The position numbers and the translations under genes were made by a program. From an uncultured Lachnospiraceae bacterium (GTDB lineage: Bacteria; Bacillota_A; Clostridia; Lachnospirales; Lachnospiraceae), in assembly GCA_947564305.1 (NCBI GenBank), contig CANOBT010000009.1, forward strand, positions 5,057 to 69,056: 64,000 nucleotides of DNA, written 5' to 3'. Below are positions 6,742 to 15,212 of the stretch, piece after piece. A model generated the notes under the pieces. It saw nothing but the letters and a program-made list of their open reading frames with translations. It did no database searches and had not been told where the DNA came from. The first letter of the stretch is position 1. Every line of letters starts with the position of its first letter.

Positions 6742-9700
6742 ATGGGAGCTGAAATGGATAGATTGGAAATCGCAGTCGAGGCACAGGCGAGCAAAGCGAA
6801 CCAGCAGTTAGATTTGATGATTAAAAGGCTGAGCAAGGTAGCCTGCACCTTAACGGGAATCGAGGGCAAAGGTTTGTCAGAACTGTCAAGTGGTGTCCGC
6901 GATTTCGGAGCTGCCGTAAAAACCATAGATGCGTCCAGGAATGCAGACATTTCCAAGATGGTAAGACAGTTGGGGCGGCTGACAAAAGTTGATTTCTCGT
7001 CTCTGAGCAACGTAGCCCGTCCAGTTAAGGACTTTTCCTCTGCAGTGCAATCCCTCACGGGTCTATCGGGAATTTCCGTTCCGAAGTTAGATACAAAGAA
7101 TGTAAATTCTGTTGTATCGACATTGGAGAAACTGTCTGGTATCAATGTGGATACTGCCAAACTTACTGGAATTATGGAATCCTTTAAGGCACTGGGCGGT
7201 TTATCTGAAATAACTATTCCAGAGATTGATGCAAAGAACTTCGGCTCCATGGCGTCCGTAATGGCCAGACTCTCCAAAATCGAACCAGGCTCCCTACCAT
7301 TAGTAGCGGATGGCCTGGAAAGAGTATCAAAATCACTGATGCTGTTGGGAAGCGTGGATTTTAAAGATTCCGGCATAAACAATGTTGTCAATGCGCTGAA
7401 CCGGCTTTTTAAGACTGATTTCGGAAAGTTCAAACCAGAGGTATTTGATAATATTACGGGGTCCATCAGTTCACTGGCCGGAATCCCGAATGTATCAAAT
7501 TCGTTGAACCGTTTTATTTCATCATTGTCCAAACTAGCCAATGCAGGAGATAAGGCAAAGACAGTCGCGGCACAGCTTCCGACTCTGGGAAATGCTCTGC
7601 AGAAGACTGTCAATAAGATGGCGAATGCGAAAGATATTTCGGAATCAGTCAATCTGTTTGTGCAGTCTCTTGGTCGTTTGGCAAGTGCGGGCTCTAAAAC
7701 CGGGCAGACGGCAGCACAGTTGGATGCTTTGTCTGATAAGACGTTGGAATTTTTCAATGCAATGAGGAAAGCGCCGCAGATTAGCGAAAACACGGTCCGC
7801 ATGACAGAAGCTTTGGCGAAACTAGCCACTGCCGGAGGAAAGATAGGTGTAGCCACAAAGAGTGTATCAGATTCTTTCACGAAATTATCCCAGATAAGCA
7901 AAAAAGCATCTGCAATCATCACAGGTGCTTTTGGTAAGATTTCTCAAATAGGAAAGAAAGCGGCCGACGTAATAAAAAGCGCTTTCCAGAAGATTACACA
8001 TATTGCTGAAAAATCAGCAAGCACTATACAAAACGCTTTTGGGAAAATAACGCAGGGGATGGTAAAGGCCGCCAGTGGAATAAAAAAGGCTGCGAGCGGG
8101 ATTACCACCGCATTTTCTAAAGTCTCCGGTGCAAGCGGCGGATTGAATACGGCATCATTTAGTCTGGGTACGCTGCTGAAGACTGTTGCAGGCTTTAAGT
8201 CTGTAACAGGGCTGTGGAATTTCGGAAAGAGTGCAATTGATTTCGGTTCTGATATTACCGAAGTGGAAAACGTAGTTGATACTGCATTTGGCAGTATGGC
8301 AAATATGGCGTATGAGTTCGCTTCTACGGCCACAGAGCAGTTTGGATTGTCAGAGCTGGCGGCAAAACAGTATTCCGGAACCATGATGGCTATGCTGAAA
8401 TCTTCCGGCGTAGCGCAGGGTGAAGCAGCTAAGATGTCTACCACCATGGCCGGATTAGCCGGAGATATTGCGTCTTTCTACAATATAGATACGGACGAAG
8501 CTTTCTATAAACTTCGAGCGGCAATTGCAGGCGAAACAGAGCCGATGAAAGCGCTCGGCGTGAACATGAACATTGTGAACCTGGAAGCCTATGCAATGTC
8601 CCAGGGAATCACAAAGGCTTATAAGGATATGACATTGGCGGAGCAGTCGATTCTCCGCTACAACTATCTTCTGGCAAAGACAAGTGATGCACAAGGGGAT
8701 TTCGCTCGGACTGCCGGAACATGGGCGAACCAGATGCGTTTGCTTAAATTAAACATACAGTCTATTTCTGCGGTAATTGGACAGGGGCTGATAGCGGCAA
8801 TACTCCCGGCAGTTCAGTTGCTGAATAAGTTCATGTCAAAACTTATGCAGGCAGCGAAAGTATTCCGGGATTTCATGTATGTTCTGACTGGTAAGAAAAT
8901 AGAAGGGGCATCCAAAGGAGTCGTAAATGATTTGGCCGGAGCAGTAGATTATACGCCCGACCTCTCTGGTATTGGAGATTCAGGCGAGGATGCTGCGGAT
9001 GGACTCGAAGAGGCGGCTGACAGTGCAAAAAAATTAAAAAAGGCATTATCGGTGCTGCCTTTTGATGAATTGAATCAGTTATCTGCTTCAGCAGAGGATT
9101 TAGCCAGTTCAATGCTTGATAAAGCAGGAGTTGATACGGGGTTAGATGATTTAGGCCTTGGCGATATGTCAGATATGTTTGACAGCCTTGGCGAGAAAGA
9201 TATGATAACCCCGATTAATGAATGGGCTAGACGTCTCCGTGAAGCGTTTCTTGCGCATGACTGGGAAGGGCTTGGCCGGACAATCGCTGAAATGCTGAAT
9301 ACCGGCCTGAAAAAAGTCTATGACGTAATCAAAGACATTACTCCTAAAGTCGAAAGTGCGCTGAGGGATTTTGCGAAAGTATTCAATGCTTTTGTACAAT
9401 ATTTCGATTGGGATTTGCTAGGAAGGACAATCGGAGCAGGGGTGAATCTGCTGTCAAGAGCATTCAACGCTCTATTTGGCCCTGGAGGTATTGACCTTGA
9501 GCAACTGGGCCGAAAGCTGTCCGTAGGTTTCAGGGGCATGGTAGACGAAATCGAGTGGAGAACACTCGGAAATGCTCTTGGAAATGGATTTATGATTGCC
9601 TGGCGTATAGCATCCGGCTTTATCGAAGATATGTGGAGAATCAATCCAGATACACTTTTGACCGGATGGGCGGAAACAGGGAATGCACTGGCAGAGGGAA

Positions 9701-12600
9701 TTCATGGGATATTTGAAAGAATCAATTTTGAACAGATTGGAATAACTCTCTCCGGTGGGTTCAATGGAATTGTTGAGATTATACGGAATTTCAACAATAA
9801 AATGGCTGATAACGGTACATGGTCAATGATAGCCATCAACATTTCTAATGGATTAAATGGCATCATAGATAATATCCGTTTAGATGTTGCAGCACAGGAG
9901 ATTAGCAGACTTTTCTTAGACCTGCTATATTCGATGAACAATGCTGCAGAATCCACTCATTGGAGTGATTTGGGATGGAAAATAGGGGAGTTTTTATATA
10001 ACATACCATGGCTTACAATTTTTAACCAGGTATTCGATTTAGCAGCAGCAACATTCGGAGAAGCTATTGGTGGTTTTGTTCAGTTCCTAACGACCCATGC
10101 AGAGCAGCTAGGGCAGGGATTTGCTGATTTTTTCAATACAGTATTTGCCCGTGTAAGATATATTGCAAACAATCTTCCGTGGGATGATATTGCAAATGGA
10201 ATTTCTACTTTTTTAAATACTTCCATAGCTAAGATTCGTCCTATTGAAGCGGCGCATTCTCTCGGAAAATTTGTGACGAGTTTGTTGGGAACAATGCTTG
10301 ATGTAGCACAGAAAACAAATTGGAAGCAATTAGGAAATAAAATAGGACAGTTTCTAGGGAGTATTCCGTGGACAACGATATTCCGACAGATATTCGATAC
10401 TATTACAGCAACGCTTAACGGTCTGTTTACTGGATTGACCAGACAGATTTATGCAAGGATGCCGGAGATTGGAACAGCGCTTGCGAATGGATTTAATTAT
10501 GCATTCCAGAAATTAAAAGACTTTGTAGCCAGTGTTAAGTGGAAGGATATCGGTCACAGTATCGCTACCGGGCTGAACAATATGATTCACGGAATCAACT
10601 GGAAAGAAGCAGGAGAGACATTTGGAGGATTTATAAAAGGAGTCATAGATACAATCTTCACGGTAATAATGGAGATTGACTGGGTAGCATTTGGAAAAGG
10701 AATCGGAAATTTTCTTGATGGCATACCTTGGTTAGAAATATTTGGCAAGGTAGCCGCTAGCATCGCTGTAATTTTGGGGAAGGTCATTGCAGGACTTGGA
10801 CAGAGTGTTTCCGGCTGGGTTATTCTTGCGATTAAAGGCGTGGAATTAATATTTAGTGGGTGCAAACTTGCTAATAGCGCATTAAAAGTCGTAAATGACG
10901 TAGCGAAGAATTTTGGACTTTTGCCAGATGGAGTAACATCAGTTATACCGATTTTAAAAGAGAAAATAGGTCTTATTTCTGGAGAGAGTGGTGTTTTTTC
11001 AAAAATAGCTACAGGAGCTGCATCGGTTGTTTCTAAAGTTGGGAGCGTACTTGGAAGTATTGGGTCTGTGATATTCAGTCCTACAGGACTATTGATTGCA
11101 GGAATAGTAGCCGGAGTTGCCCTTATCATTATGAATTGGGACAAGATAAAAGAAGCAGCATCTAAAGTAAAAGACTGGGTAGTTGAAAAATGGGAGGCTC
11201 TAAAACAAAAAACGAATGAAATATGGGGAAATACGACTGAAAAATTGGGTACGACCTGGGGCGGATTAAATACGACTGCCGGGACAGTATTCAACAAAAT
11301 TGCCGGAAATGTTACATCTGCATGGGCAAGTACGGAGAGCGGTACAAGCACGTCCTGGAGCAATGCAGAGGCAAGCCTGAGTCATAGCTTGACGGCTATG
11401 AATGCATCAGCCAGTACAATGATGGCTTCTATAAAGGCAACTGTCAGCACAGCTATGACAGAGATTTCTTCCATATATATGTCACAATGGCAGTCAATCA
11501 CCGGGGCATCCAATGCGGTGATGCAGCAGACTCAGGCTTCAATAGCTGCAGCAATGCAGTCTATAAAGGCTTTGATTTTCAATTCAATGCAAGAGATTGC
11601 TCAGACATTTACATCTGGATGGTTGTCCATAAATAATATATCATCAATGGCAACTGCTCAGATGAATGCAGATGTTTTAATAAAGATGACAACCATGAGA
11701 ATGACAGTTATCACATCAATGCAAGAGATATCTGCTGCATTTTTAAACTCATGGAAAGTAATAGGCAGTACGTCAGCGGCAGCAACTGCTCAGATGCAGG
11801 TTGATGTTTCTTCAAAGATGAACAGCATATTGAGTATCGTTAACGCATCAATGGCATCCATAAGGAATGCATATTCTTCTGGATGGAATCAGATTGGAAA
11901 TATAATTTCGGATACGTTGTCGAAAATGCAGAATACAGTATCCTCCAAGATGAATGCAATGAAAAGTACTGTTAACAGTTCAATGAATTCCATTGTATCA
12001 GCTTTCAAAAGTCACTTAGGCAGAATGAGAAACGCTGTATCATCGGAAATGACGAACATTTTAAATATATTCAGAAATCTTCCGAACCGGATTGTTTCGT
12101 CAATGAATGGCTTATATTCAGCGGGGCAGAGAGCGGCGTTATCATTTGCGAATGGTTTTAAGAGCGTACATATTCCAACACCGCATATTTTTGTTTCAAG
12201 TTGGACTGAACATAGAGCAGGGGACTCAAGGTATTCCACCCCGAACTTTGGTATTAATTGGTATGCAAAAGGCGGTCTGTTTACCAAGCCGACTATTGCA
12301 GGATTTGGCGAAGCGGGAGACGAAGCTGCACTTCCTTTGGACAACCAGAAAGTCATGAGGAAGATATCTAAGAGCATTTTATCAAATGCGCCGCAGATGA
12401 GCATGGGAAATATGGCGGAAGATATCAAACAGGCTGTTATGGAAGGTATCGCAGAAGTTATGATGAATAACAGCTCACAGAATGGAACACCGCAGTATAT
12501 TCAGAACAGTATTTACCTGGATGGTGATGTTATGGCGAGGGCTGTGACTGAGGCTCAGAAAGACAACGATTATCGGTACAATCCGGCACCACAGTATTAA
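6742..12600 (+). CDS. Tape measure protein
   Basis: At 1952 residues this is the largest gene in the window, and it sets tail length. The N-terminal third is helical with Ala/Ser/Lys-rich coiled coils. Residues of about 885-1340 hold about nine diverged copies of a unit with the pattern W-x-x-h-G-x-x-h-G (WDLLGRTIG, WRTLGNALG, WSDLGWKIG, WKQLGNKIG, WKDIGHSIA). Hydrophobic segments at about 1345-1385 and 1433-1463 could insert in the host membrane during DNA ejection. A Ser/Met/Ala-rich repeat region follows, and the end carries GGLFTKPTIAGFGEAGDEAA, the standard C-terminal tape-measure motif. A weak GTGGTGAC precedes the ATG. Confidence 0.95.
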   Translation: MGAEMDRLEIAVEAQASKANQQLDLMIKRLSKVACTLTGIEGKGLSELSSGVRDFGAAVKTIDASRNADISKMVRQLGRLTKVDFSSLSNVARPVKDFSSAVQSLTGLSGISVPKLDTKNVNSVVSTLEKLSGINVDTAKLTGIMESFKALGGLSEITIPEIDAKNFGSMASVMARLSKIEPGSLPLVADGLERVSKSLMLLGSVDFKDSGINNVVNALNRLFKTDFGKFKPEVFDNITGSISSLAGIPNVSNSLNRFISSLSKLANAGDKAKTVAAQLPTLGNALQKTVNKMANAKDISESVNLFVQSLGRLASAGSKTGQTAAQLDALSDKTLEFFNAMRKAPQISENTVRMTEALAKLATAGGKIGVATKSVSDSFTKLSQISKKASAIITGAFGKISQIGKKAADVIKSAFQKITHIAEKSASTIQNAFGKITQGMVKAASGIKKAASGITTAFSKVSGASGGLNTASFSLGTLLKTVAGFKSVTGLWNFGKSAIDFGSDITEVENVVDTAFGSMANMAYEFASTATEQFGLSELAAKQYSGTMMAMLKSSGVAQGEAAKMSTTMAGLAGDIASFYNIDTDEAFYKLRAAIAGETEPMKALGVNMNIVNLEAYAMSQGITKAYKDMTLAEQSILRYNYLLAKTSDAQGDFARTAGTWANQMRLLKLNIQSISAVIGQGLIAAILPAVQLLNKFMSKLMQAAKVFRDFMYVLTGKKIEGASKGVVNDLAGAVDYTPDLSGIGDSGEDAADGLEEAADSAKKLKKALSVLPFDELNQLSASAEDLASSMLDKAGVDTGLDDLGLGDMSDMFDSLGEKDMITPINEWARRLREAFLAHDWEGLGRTIAEMLNTGLKKVYDVIKDITPKVESALRDFAKVFNAFVQYFDWDLLGRTIGAGVNLLSRAFNALFGPGGIDLEQLGRKLSVGFRGMVDEIEWRTLGNALGNGFMIAWRIASGFIEDMWRINPDTLLTGWAETGNALAEGIHGIFERINFEQIGITLSGGFNGIVEIIRNFNNKMADNGTWSMIAINISNGLNGIIDNIRLDVAAQEISRLFLDLLYSMNNAAESTHWSDLGWKIGEFLYNIPWLTIFNQVFDLAAATFGEAIGGFVQFLTTHAEQLGQGFADFFNTVFARVRYIANNLPWDDIANGISTFLNTSIAKIRPIEAAHSLGKFVTSLLGTMLDVAQKTNWKQLGNKIGQFLGSIPWTTIFRQIFDTITATLNGLFTGLTRQIYARMPEIGTALANGFNYAFQKLKDFVASVKWKDIGHSIATGLNNMIHGINWKEAGETFGGFIKGVIDTIFTVIMEIDWVAFGKGIGNFLDGIPWLEIFGKVAASIAVILGKVIAGLGQSVSGWVILAIKGVELIFSGCKLANSALKVVNDVAKNFGLLPDGVTSVIPILKEKIGLISGESGVFSKIATGAASVVSKVGSVLGSIGSVIFSPTGLLIAGIVAGVALIIMNWDKIKEAASKVKDWVVEKWEALKQKTNEIWGNTTEKLGTTWGGLNTTAGTVFNKIAGNVTSAWASTESGTSTSWSNAEASLSHSLTAMNASASTMMASIKATVSTAMTEISSIYMSQWQSITGASNAVMQQTQASIAAAMQSIKALIFNSMQEIAQTFTSGWLSINNISSMATAQMNADVLIKMTTMRMTVITSMQEISAAFLNSWKVIGSTSAAATAQMQVDVSSKMNSILSIVNASMASIRNAYSSGWNQIGNIISDTLSKMQNTVSSKMNAMKSTVNSSMNSIVSAFKSHLGRMRNAVSSEMTNILNIFRNLPNRIVSSMNGLYSAGQRAALSFANGFKSVHIPTPHIFVSSWTEHRAGDSRYSTPNFGINWYAKGGLFTKPTIAGFGEAGDEAALPLDNQKVMRKISKSILSNAPQMSMGNMAEDIKQAVMEGIAEVMMNNSSQNGTPQYIQNSIYLDGDVMARAVTEAQKDNDYRYNPAPQY

Positions 12601-12618
12601 TTGTGTAAGCTGAGATTA

Positions 12619-12640
12619 AGGAGGAAATCAGATGATGTGA
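12619..12640 (+). promoter_or_regulatory. Orphan ribosome binding site, probable gene-start remnant
   Basis: AAGGAGG at the correct distance precedes ATG ATG TGA, so translation would end after two codons. It looks like the start of the gene that once followed the tape measure, cut off when the accessory block was inserted. Confidence 0.4.
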
Positions 12641-12652
12641 TAAAAAAATCTT

Positions 12653-12681
12653 TTTAGAGAAGATAATATGTGGTATATTAT
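12653..12681 (+). promoter_or_regulatory. Promoter of the type I toxin gene
   Basis: TTTAGA (12653-12658), a 17-base spacer and TATTAT (12676-12681) place transcription start near 12688. That gives the toxin mRNA a leader of about 60 bases. Confidence 0.6.
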
Positions 12682-12749
12682 TTAATAGGAGCAATCGTGT
12701 TACAAGGTGGTAGCCTCCCGAACTTGAATAAGGAAGGGAGGTGGTGCAT

Positions 12750-12842
12750 ATGGAAATGTTTACGTTTCAGGATTTAATGCTGTTCGCTACATTTTTAATT
12801 GCGCTGCTTGCCTACATAGATAGGAGAAACAAGCGAAAATAA
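12750..12842 (+). CDS. Holin-like type I toxin peptide
   Basis: This 30-residue peptide has a short polar start, one membrane helix (LMLFATFLIALLAYI) and a basic DRRNKRK tail. This is the form of the putative holin-like toxins related to TxpA/BsrG-type peptides of Firmicutes prophages. GGGAGGT before the start is an excellent ribosome binding site, but GCCTCCC at 12713-12719 can pair with it (12736-12742), so the intact mRNA should translate poorly. An antisense promoter points back at its 3' end. It probably depolarises the membrane if the antitoxin RNA is lost. Confidence 0.75.
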   Translation: MEMFTFQDLMLFATFLIALLAYIDRRNKRK

Positions 12843-12928
12843 ATAAGCCTACCTTGTAATCTTGACGGATGCAGGTAGGCTTATAACCTATAGCGGAGGT
12901 CAACCACTTTGTGGGCGGTTGCTCCTTT
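12835..12928 (-). ncRNA. Antisense antitoxin RNA (RatA-like)
   Basis: On the - strand, TTGACT (12963-12958), a 17-base spacer and TATATT (12940-12935) form a near-consensus promoter with a start near 12928. The RNA runs towards the toxin gene and should end at a 12-bp hairpin (12884-12873 with 12854-12843) followed by a T-rich run at 12842-12835. The product of about 93 bases is complementary to the 3' end of the toxin mRNA, the arrangement known for txpA/RatA. Confidence 0.7.
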
Positions 12929-12930
12929 AC
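12895..12930 (+). terminator. Probable terminator of the toxin mRNA
   Basis: GGAG at 12895-12898 and CTCC at 12922-12925 enclose further pairing (CAACC with GGTTG), followed by TTTAC. The T-run is short, so termination strength is uncertain. Confidence 0.5.
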
Positions 12931-12934
12931 ATAT

Positions 12935-12963
12935 AATATATCATTTCTCCTAAAGTTAGTCAA
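12935..12963 (-). promoter_or_regulatory. Promoter of the antisense antitoxin RNA
   Basis: TTGACT and TATATT are separated by exactly 17 bases on the - strand, stronger than the toxin promoter. An excess of antitoxin RNA over toxin mRNA is expected. Confidence 0.75.
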
Positions 12964-13000
12964 TTATACGATGAAAAACCTCTTATCCTGATTTTAATAA

Positions 13001-13029
13001 TTGTGATACCTGCAAAGATGTGGTACAAT
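13001..13029 (+). promoter_or_regulatory. Promoter of the zinc-ribbon membrane protein gene
   Basis: TTGTGA (13001-13006), 17 bases, TACAAT (13024-13029). It is divergent from the antitoxin promoter, so this cargo gene is transcribed independently of the tail operon. Confidence 0.65.
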
Positions 13030-13070
13030 TTGTATAGTGGCGCAGATAAAATTTGCGAGGGAGAAAAAGG

Positions 13071-13448
13071 ATGTATTTTATTATTTGGCTTATATGCGTT
13101 GTTTGTTTAGCTAGTTATTTTCAAAAAAGAATGAATAGAAATCAAGAAAAAAAGATTTCAGAGACTACATATTTAGACGAGATTATAGTAGACGGAAAAA
13201 AGAAAACGATACAAAGAGATAAGTGTCCAAATTGTGGAAATAAGAAAATGCAATATAAGGGAGCAAGGCAAACGGCTGTATATGAATATAAGTTTGCTGT
13301 TTGTAATAAATGCGGAACAAGTTTCAGAGTGACGCATAAGCCAACTTCTACATCAAATGGGATATTTGCTTTTTTTCTTTCGTTTGTGATTTGTACGTTT
13401 GTAGTGGTGATAGCATTAATTGTAATAGCAATAATTGGAGTTTTGTAA
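13071..13448 (+). CDS. Zinc-ribbon membrane protein
   Basis: This 126-residue protein has an N-terminal hydrophobic helix (residues 1-17), a cytoplasmic zinc ribbon with CPNCG near residue 54 and CNKCG near residue 81, and a C-terminal membrane helix (about 98-125). The four cysteines fit a single zinc site. The ATG at 13071 follows GAGGGAG and AAAGG; an upstream TTG at 13053 is not preferred. It has its own promoter and terminator within the accessory block. I do not recognise its function; a membrane-bound defence or exclusion role is only a guess from context. Confidence 0.75.
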   Translation: MYFIIWLICVVCLASYFQKRMNRNQEKKISETTYLDEIIVDGKKKTIQRDKCPNCGNKKMQYKGARQTAVYEYKFAVCNKCGTSFRVTHKPTSTSNGIFAFFLSFVICTFVVVIALIVIAIIGVL

Positions 13449-13487
13449 TTTATAATCAAATGAAGGTGAAAATATCATCAGGAAATT

Positions 13488-13514
13488 AAGAGGAATCCGA
13501 AGGGGTTCTTCTTT
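13488..13514 (+). terminator. Terminator after the zinc-ribbon gene
   Basis: AAGAGGAATCC pairs with GGGGTTCTTCTT (one G-T pair) around a GAA loop and runs into TTTTC. Confidence 0.7.
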
Positions 13515-13544
13515 TCATTGAAATACAAAAGATGAAGGATGAAA

Positions 13545-14498
13545 ATGGAAATGTCTAAAAGGAAAAAATACAAAAGAGTAAAAAAAGGAAAATTTTATAT
13601 AGAAATATTTTGTATTAGCATCATGATTTTAATATGCATATCTTTTATTGCAGTTTGTCTTCTGAAAAACCAAGAAAGTACTATGACCAGTACCATGAAG
13701 AAGGCAGAATCTCCTGATTCAAGGTTGAATAGCACAAAAAGTTTGAGGGAAAGTTACTATGAACCTCAGATAAATATAGATATTTCGAACGAATATAAAG
13801 AAGATTTTATAAGGGCATCCTCTTCGTGTGGAATAGATGTGGAAAGTATTTCCAATTTTCAAAAAATTGAAGTTTGGGAATATGGAGAAGTTTATGCTTT
13901 CATATATAATGGGGGAGATTATACAGTACTTTTTTCAAACAGCGGTGAAACAGTAAGTATAAGCGACTCTACTCCTGAAAAAATATACGAGAATAAAGAT
14001 GTTGAATTAATAAGAAATGAATATGAAGAACCGGAATTATCAGAAGAAATACTGGATGAAAAAGGAGAAATCGAAAAAAATAGAAGGAATGTATATCATC
14101 AAGATGACAATATAGAAAGGCTGATTACGGAATATAATCAAGTAGCTGAATTCAAAATTGGAGAAAATAATATAAGGCAAGGAGCATACGATTTTAATGC
14201 TTGTGTTTCATGTAATGGACTTTGGATAATGATTTATGATTCTTCAAAGATGTATATTGATTTTTCGATTGACGCATATGATGATACCCGTATTTATCCT
14301 GTATTTAGAGATTTTTGCAAAACTTTAAATAAAAATCTTACAGATGACGATATTCTGTCAGGGTGGAACGAATTGAGAACCGGAAAATATAAGGCATACC
14401 ATTATTTTTACCTTGGTGGAATCCAATGTAGCTACAATGAGTTTACGCCTGAAATAGGGGCAGCTACTCAGTATACAATAAAAATTGGCAAAAGTTGA
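13545..14498 (+). CDS. Membrane-anchored extracellular protein, unknown function
   Basis: This protein of about 317 residues has a basic N-terminus (KRKKYKRVKKGK), one membrane helix at about residues 22-42 (a signal anchor, with no lipobox) and a long acidic, Asn/Tyr/Glu-rich exterior domain. No known motif was found. The ATG at 13545 has GAAGG at better spacing than the ATG at 13539; the codon at 13551 is also possible. The gene is distinctly AT-rich compared with the tail genes. Its stop overlaps the start of the ribbon-helix-helix gene that follows, so the two may be co-transcribed. Confidence 0.7.
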   Translation: MEMSKRKKYKRVKKGKFYIEIFCISIMILICISFIAVCLLKNQESTMTSTMKKAESPDSRLNSTKSLRESYYEPQINIDISNEYKEDFIRASSSCGIDVESISNFQKIEVWEYGEVYAFIYNGGDYTVLFSNSGETVSISDSTPEKIYENKDVELIRNEYEEPELSEEILDEKGEIEKNRRNVYHQDDNIERLITEYNQVAEFKIGENNIRQGAYDFNACVSCNGLWIMIYDSSKMYIDFSIDAYDDTRIYPVFRDFCKTLNKNLTDDDILSGWNELRTGKYKAYHYFYLGGIQCSYNEFTPEIGAATQYTIKIGKS

Positions 14499-14650
14499 CT
14501 AATAATCCTAAAAATGTACGACTTGATTTAAGGTTAACAAAGTCAGAAGCAGAAGATTTACAATACTGTGCAGATAGGCTCGAAACAAGCCGAACAGAGG
14601 TAATTAACAGAGGGATTAAGAAAATTAAGGAAGAAATAGACAAAAAATAA
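14495..14650 (+). CDS. Ribbon-helix-helix regulator, copy A
   Basis: This 51-residue protein begins at TTG 14495, overlapping the previous stop. It has the strand-helix-helix layout of Arc/CopG DNA-binding proteins: VRLDLRLTKSEAEDL, then YCADRLETSRTEVINRGIKK. It is a paralogue of the protein at 14936. There is no good Shine-Dalgarno, so it probably depends on coupling to the preceding gene. It is followed by two hairpins and a decayed Rha gene, mirroring the arrangement of copy B. Confidence 0.7.
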   Translation: MTNNPKNVRLDLRLTKSEAEDLQYCADRLETSRTEVINRGIKKIKEEIDKK

Positions 14651-14651
14651 A

Positions 14652-14741
14652 ACAGTCTGCACCGTCCAAAGCACTGACTGTATTATTTATCCTCAACACA
14701 CCAAAGTAGTTGATATAGGCATTATATCTCCCTTTGGTGTG
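14652..14741 (+). ncRNA. Two-hairpin element, copy A
   Basis: Hairpin A1 pairs ACAGTC (14652-14657) with GACTGT (14676-14681), plus TGC/GCA inside, and exposes the core CACCGTCCAAAGC (14660-14672). Hairpin A2 pairs CACACCAAAG (14697-14706) with CTTTGGTGTG (14732-14741), with a second helix GATATA/TATATC inside. The same layout, with different stems but nearly the same A1 core, recurs after copy B. Confidence 0.55.
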
Positions 14742-14771
14742 ATTGTCAAACATTGAAAGGAGATTTTTGTT

Positions 14772-14873
14772 ATACAGATTATTGAGCAGGCTCTAACTTC
14801 TCTGGAAGTAGCTGAAATGGTAGAGAAAGAACATAAAATGCTATTGAGAGATTTATCGATTAAAAGCACTTGA
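14772..14873 (+). pseudogene. Truncated Rha antirepressor remnant
   Basis: An AAAGGAGA ribosome binding site is followed by ATA where the intact paralogue has ATG, then 33 codons aligning with the start of the Rha gene at 15213 (LTSLEVAEMVEKEHKMLLRD against LSSVEVAQMVDKEHSKLLRD). The frame ends at TGA 14871-14873, inside the -35 box of the next promoter. It appears to be the leftover of a duplicated regulator truncated when copy B was inserted. Confidence 0.75.
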
Positions 14874-14924
14874 CTTTTCGACTGTCATAAAATATACTAT
14901 ACTTAGTGACAGTCAAAAAGTGAG
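14870..14924 (+). promoter_or_regulatory. Promoter and inverted-repeat operator of RHH copy B
   Basis: TTGACT (14870-14875), 17 bases, TATACT (14893-14898) is a strong sigma-A promoter. It is embedded in an 18-base inverted repeat (arms 14870-14887 and 14907-14924, 15 of 18 positions complementary, with the central GACTGTCA/TGACAGTC perfect). The arms cover the -35 and the start region, the layout expected for autorepression, probably by the ribbon-helix-helix protein encoded next. Confidence 0.75.
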
Positions 14925-14935
14925 GTGAGTATACC

Positions 14936-15097
14936 GTGTCACCAATGGGAAGACCAAAATCTGACAATCCTAAATCTGAAAAGGTTACTGTGAGACTTGA
15001 TAAAGAGCATTCGGAGATATTAAAAGAATATTGCGAAAAAGCAAAAGTAGAGAAAGCAGAAGCCATTAGACGAGGGATAAAAAAATTAAAAGAGTAA
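14936..15097 (+). CDS. Ribbon-helix-helix regulator, copy B
   Basis: This 53-residue protein begins at GTG 14936, seven bases after GAGGTGAG. The N-terminal MGRPKSDNPKSEKVTVRLD and the following ILKEYCEKAKVEKAEAIRRG are typical of phage Arc-like repressors. The strand VTVRLD should contact DNA as a dimer; the inverted repeat over its own promoter is the obvious target. Its stop codon lies in the 5' arm of the conserved hairpin that follows. Confidence 0.8.
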   Translation: MSPMGRPKSDNPKSEKVTVRLDKEHSEILKEYCEKAKVEKAEAIRRGIKKLKE

Positions 15098-15179
15098 CCG
15101 TTCCACCGACCAAAGCGATACGATTACTCTCTGCAGAAGTTTCCTTCCATGGAATATTCTAACATGTAGGGGAACTTCT
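15091..15179 (+). ncRNA. Two-hairpin element, copy B
   Basis: Hairpin B1 pairs AGAGTAA (15091-15097) with TTACTCT (15124-15130) and exposes CACCGACCAAAGC (15104-15116), 12 of 13 bases as in copy A. Hairpin B2 pairs AGAAGTTTCC (15135-15144) with GGGAACTTCT (15170-15179). The Rha ribosome binding site lies 20 bases later, so control of antirepressor expression is likely. Confidence 0.55.
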
Positions 15180-15212
15180 TTCAAGGAATAATTTTGAAAG
15201 GAGACTTTTGTC

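Noticed and set aside
6714..7922. 402-codon open frame on the - strand
   Set aside because: It lies entirely opposite the tape measure gene, has a Leu/Ser/Pro-biased composition typical of an antisense shadow, and lacks a ribosome binding site.
10587..11363. 258-codon open frame on the - strand
   Set aside because: Antisense shadow of the tape measure gene; low-complexity translation and no start signal.
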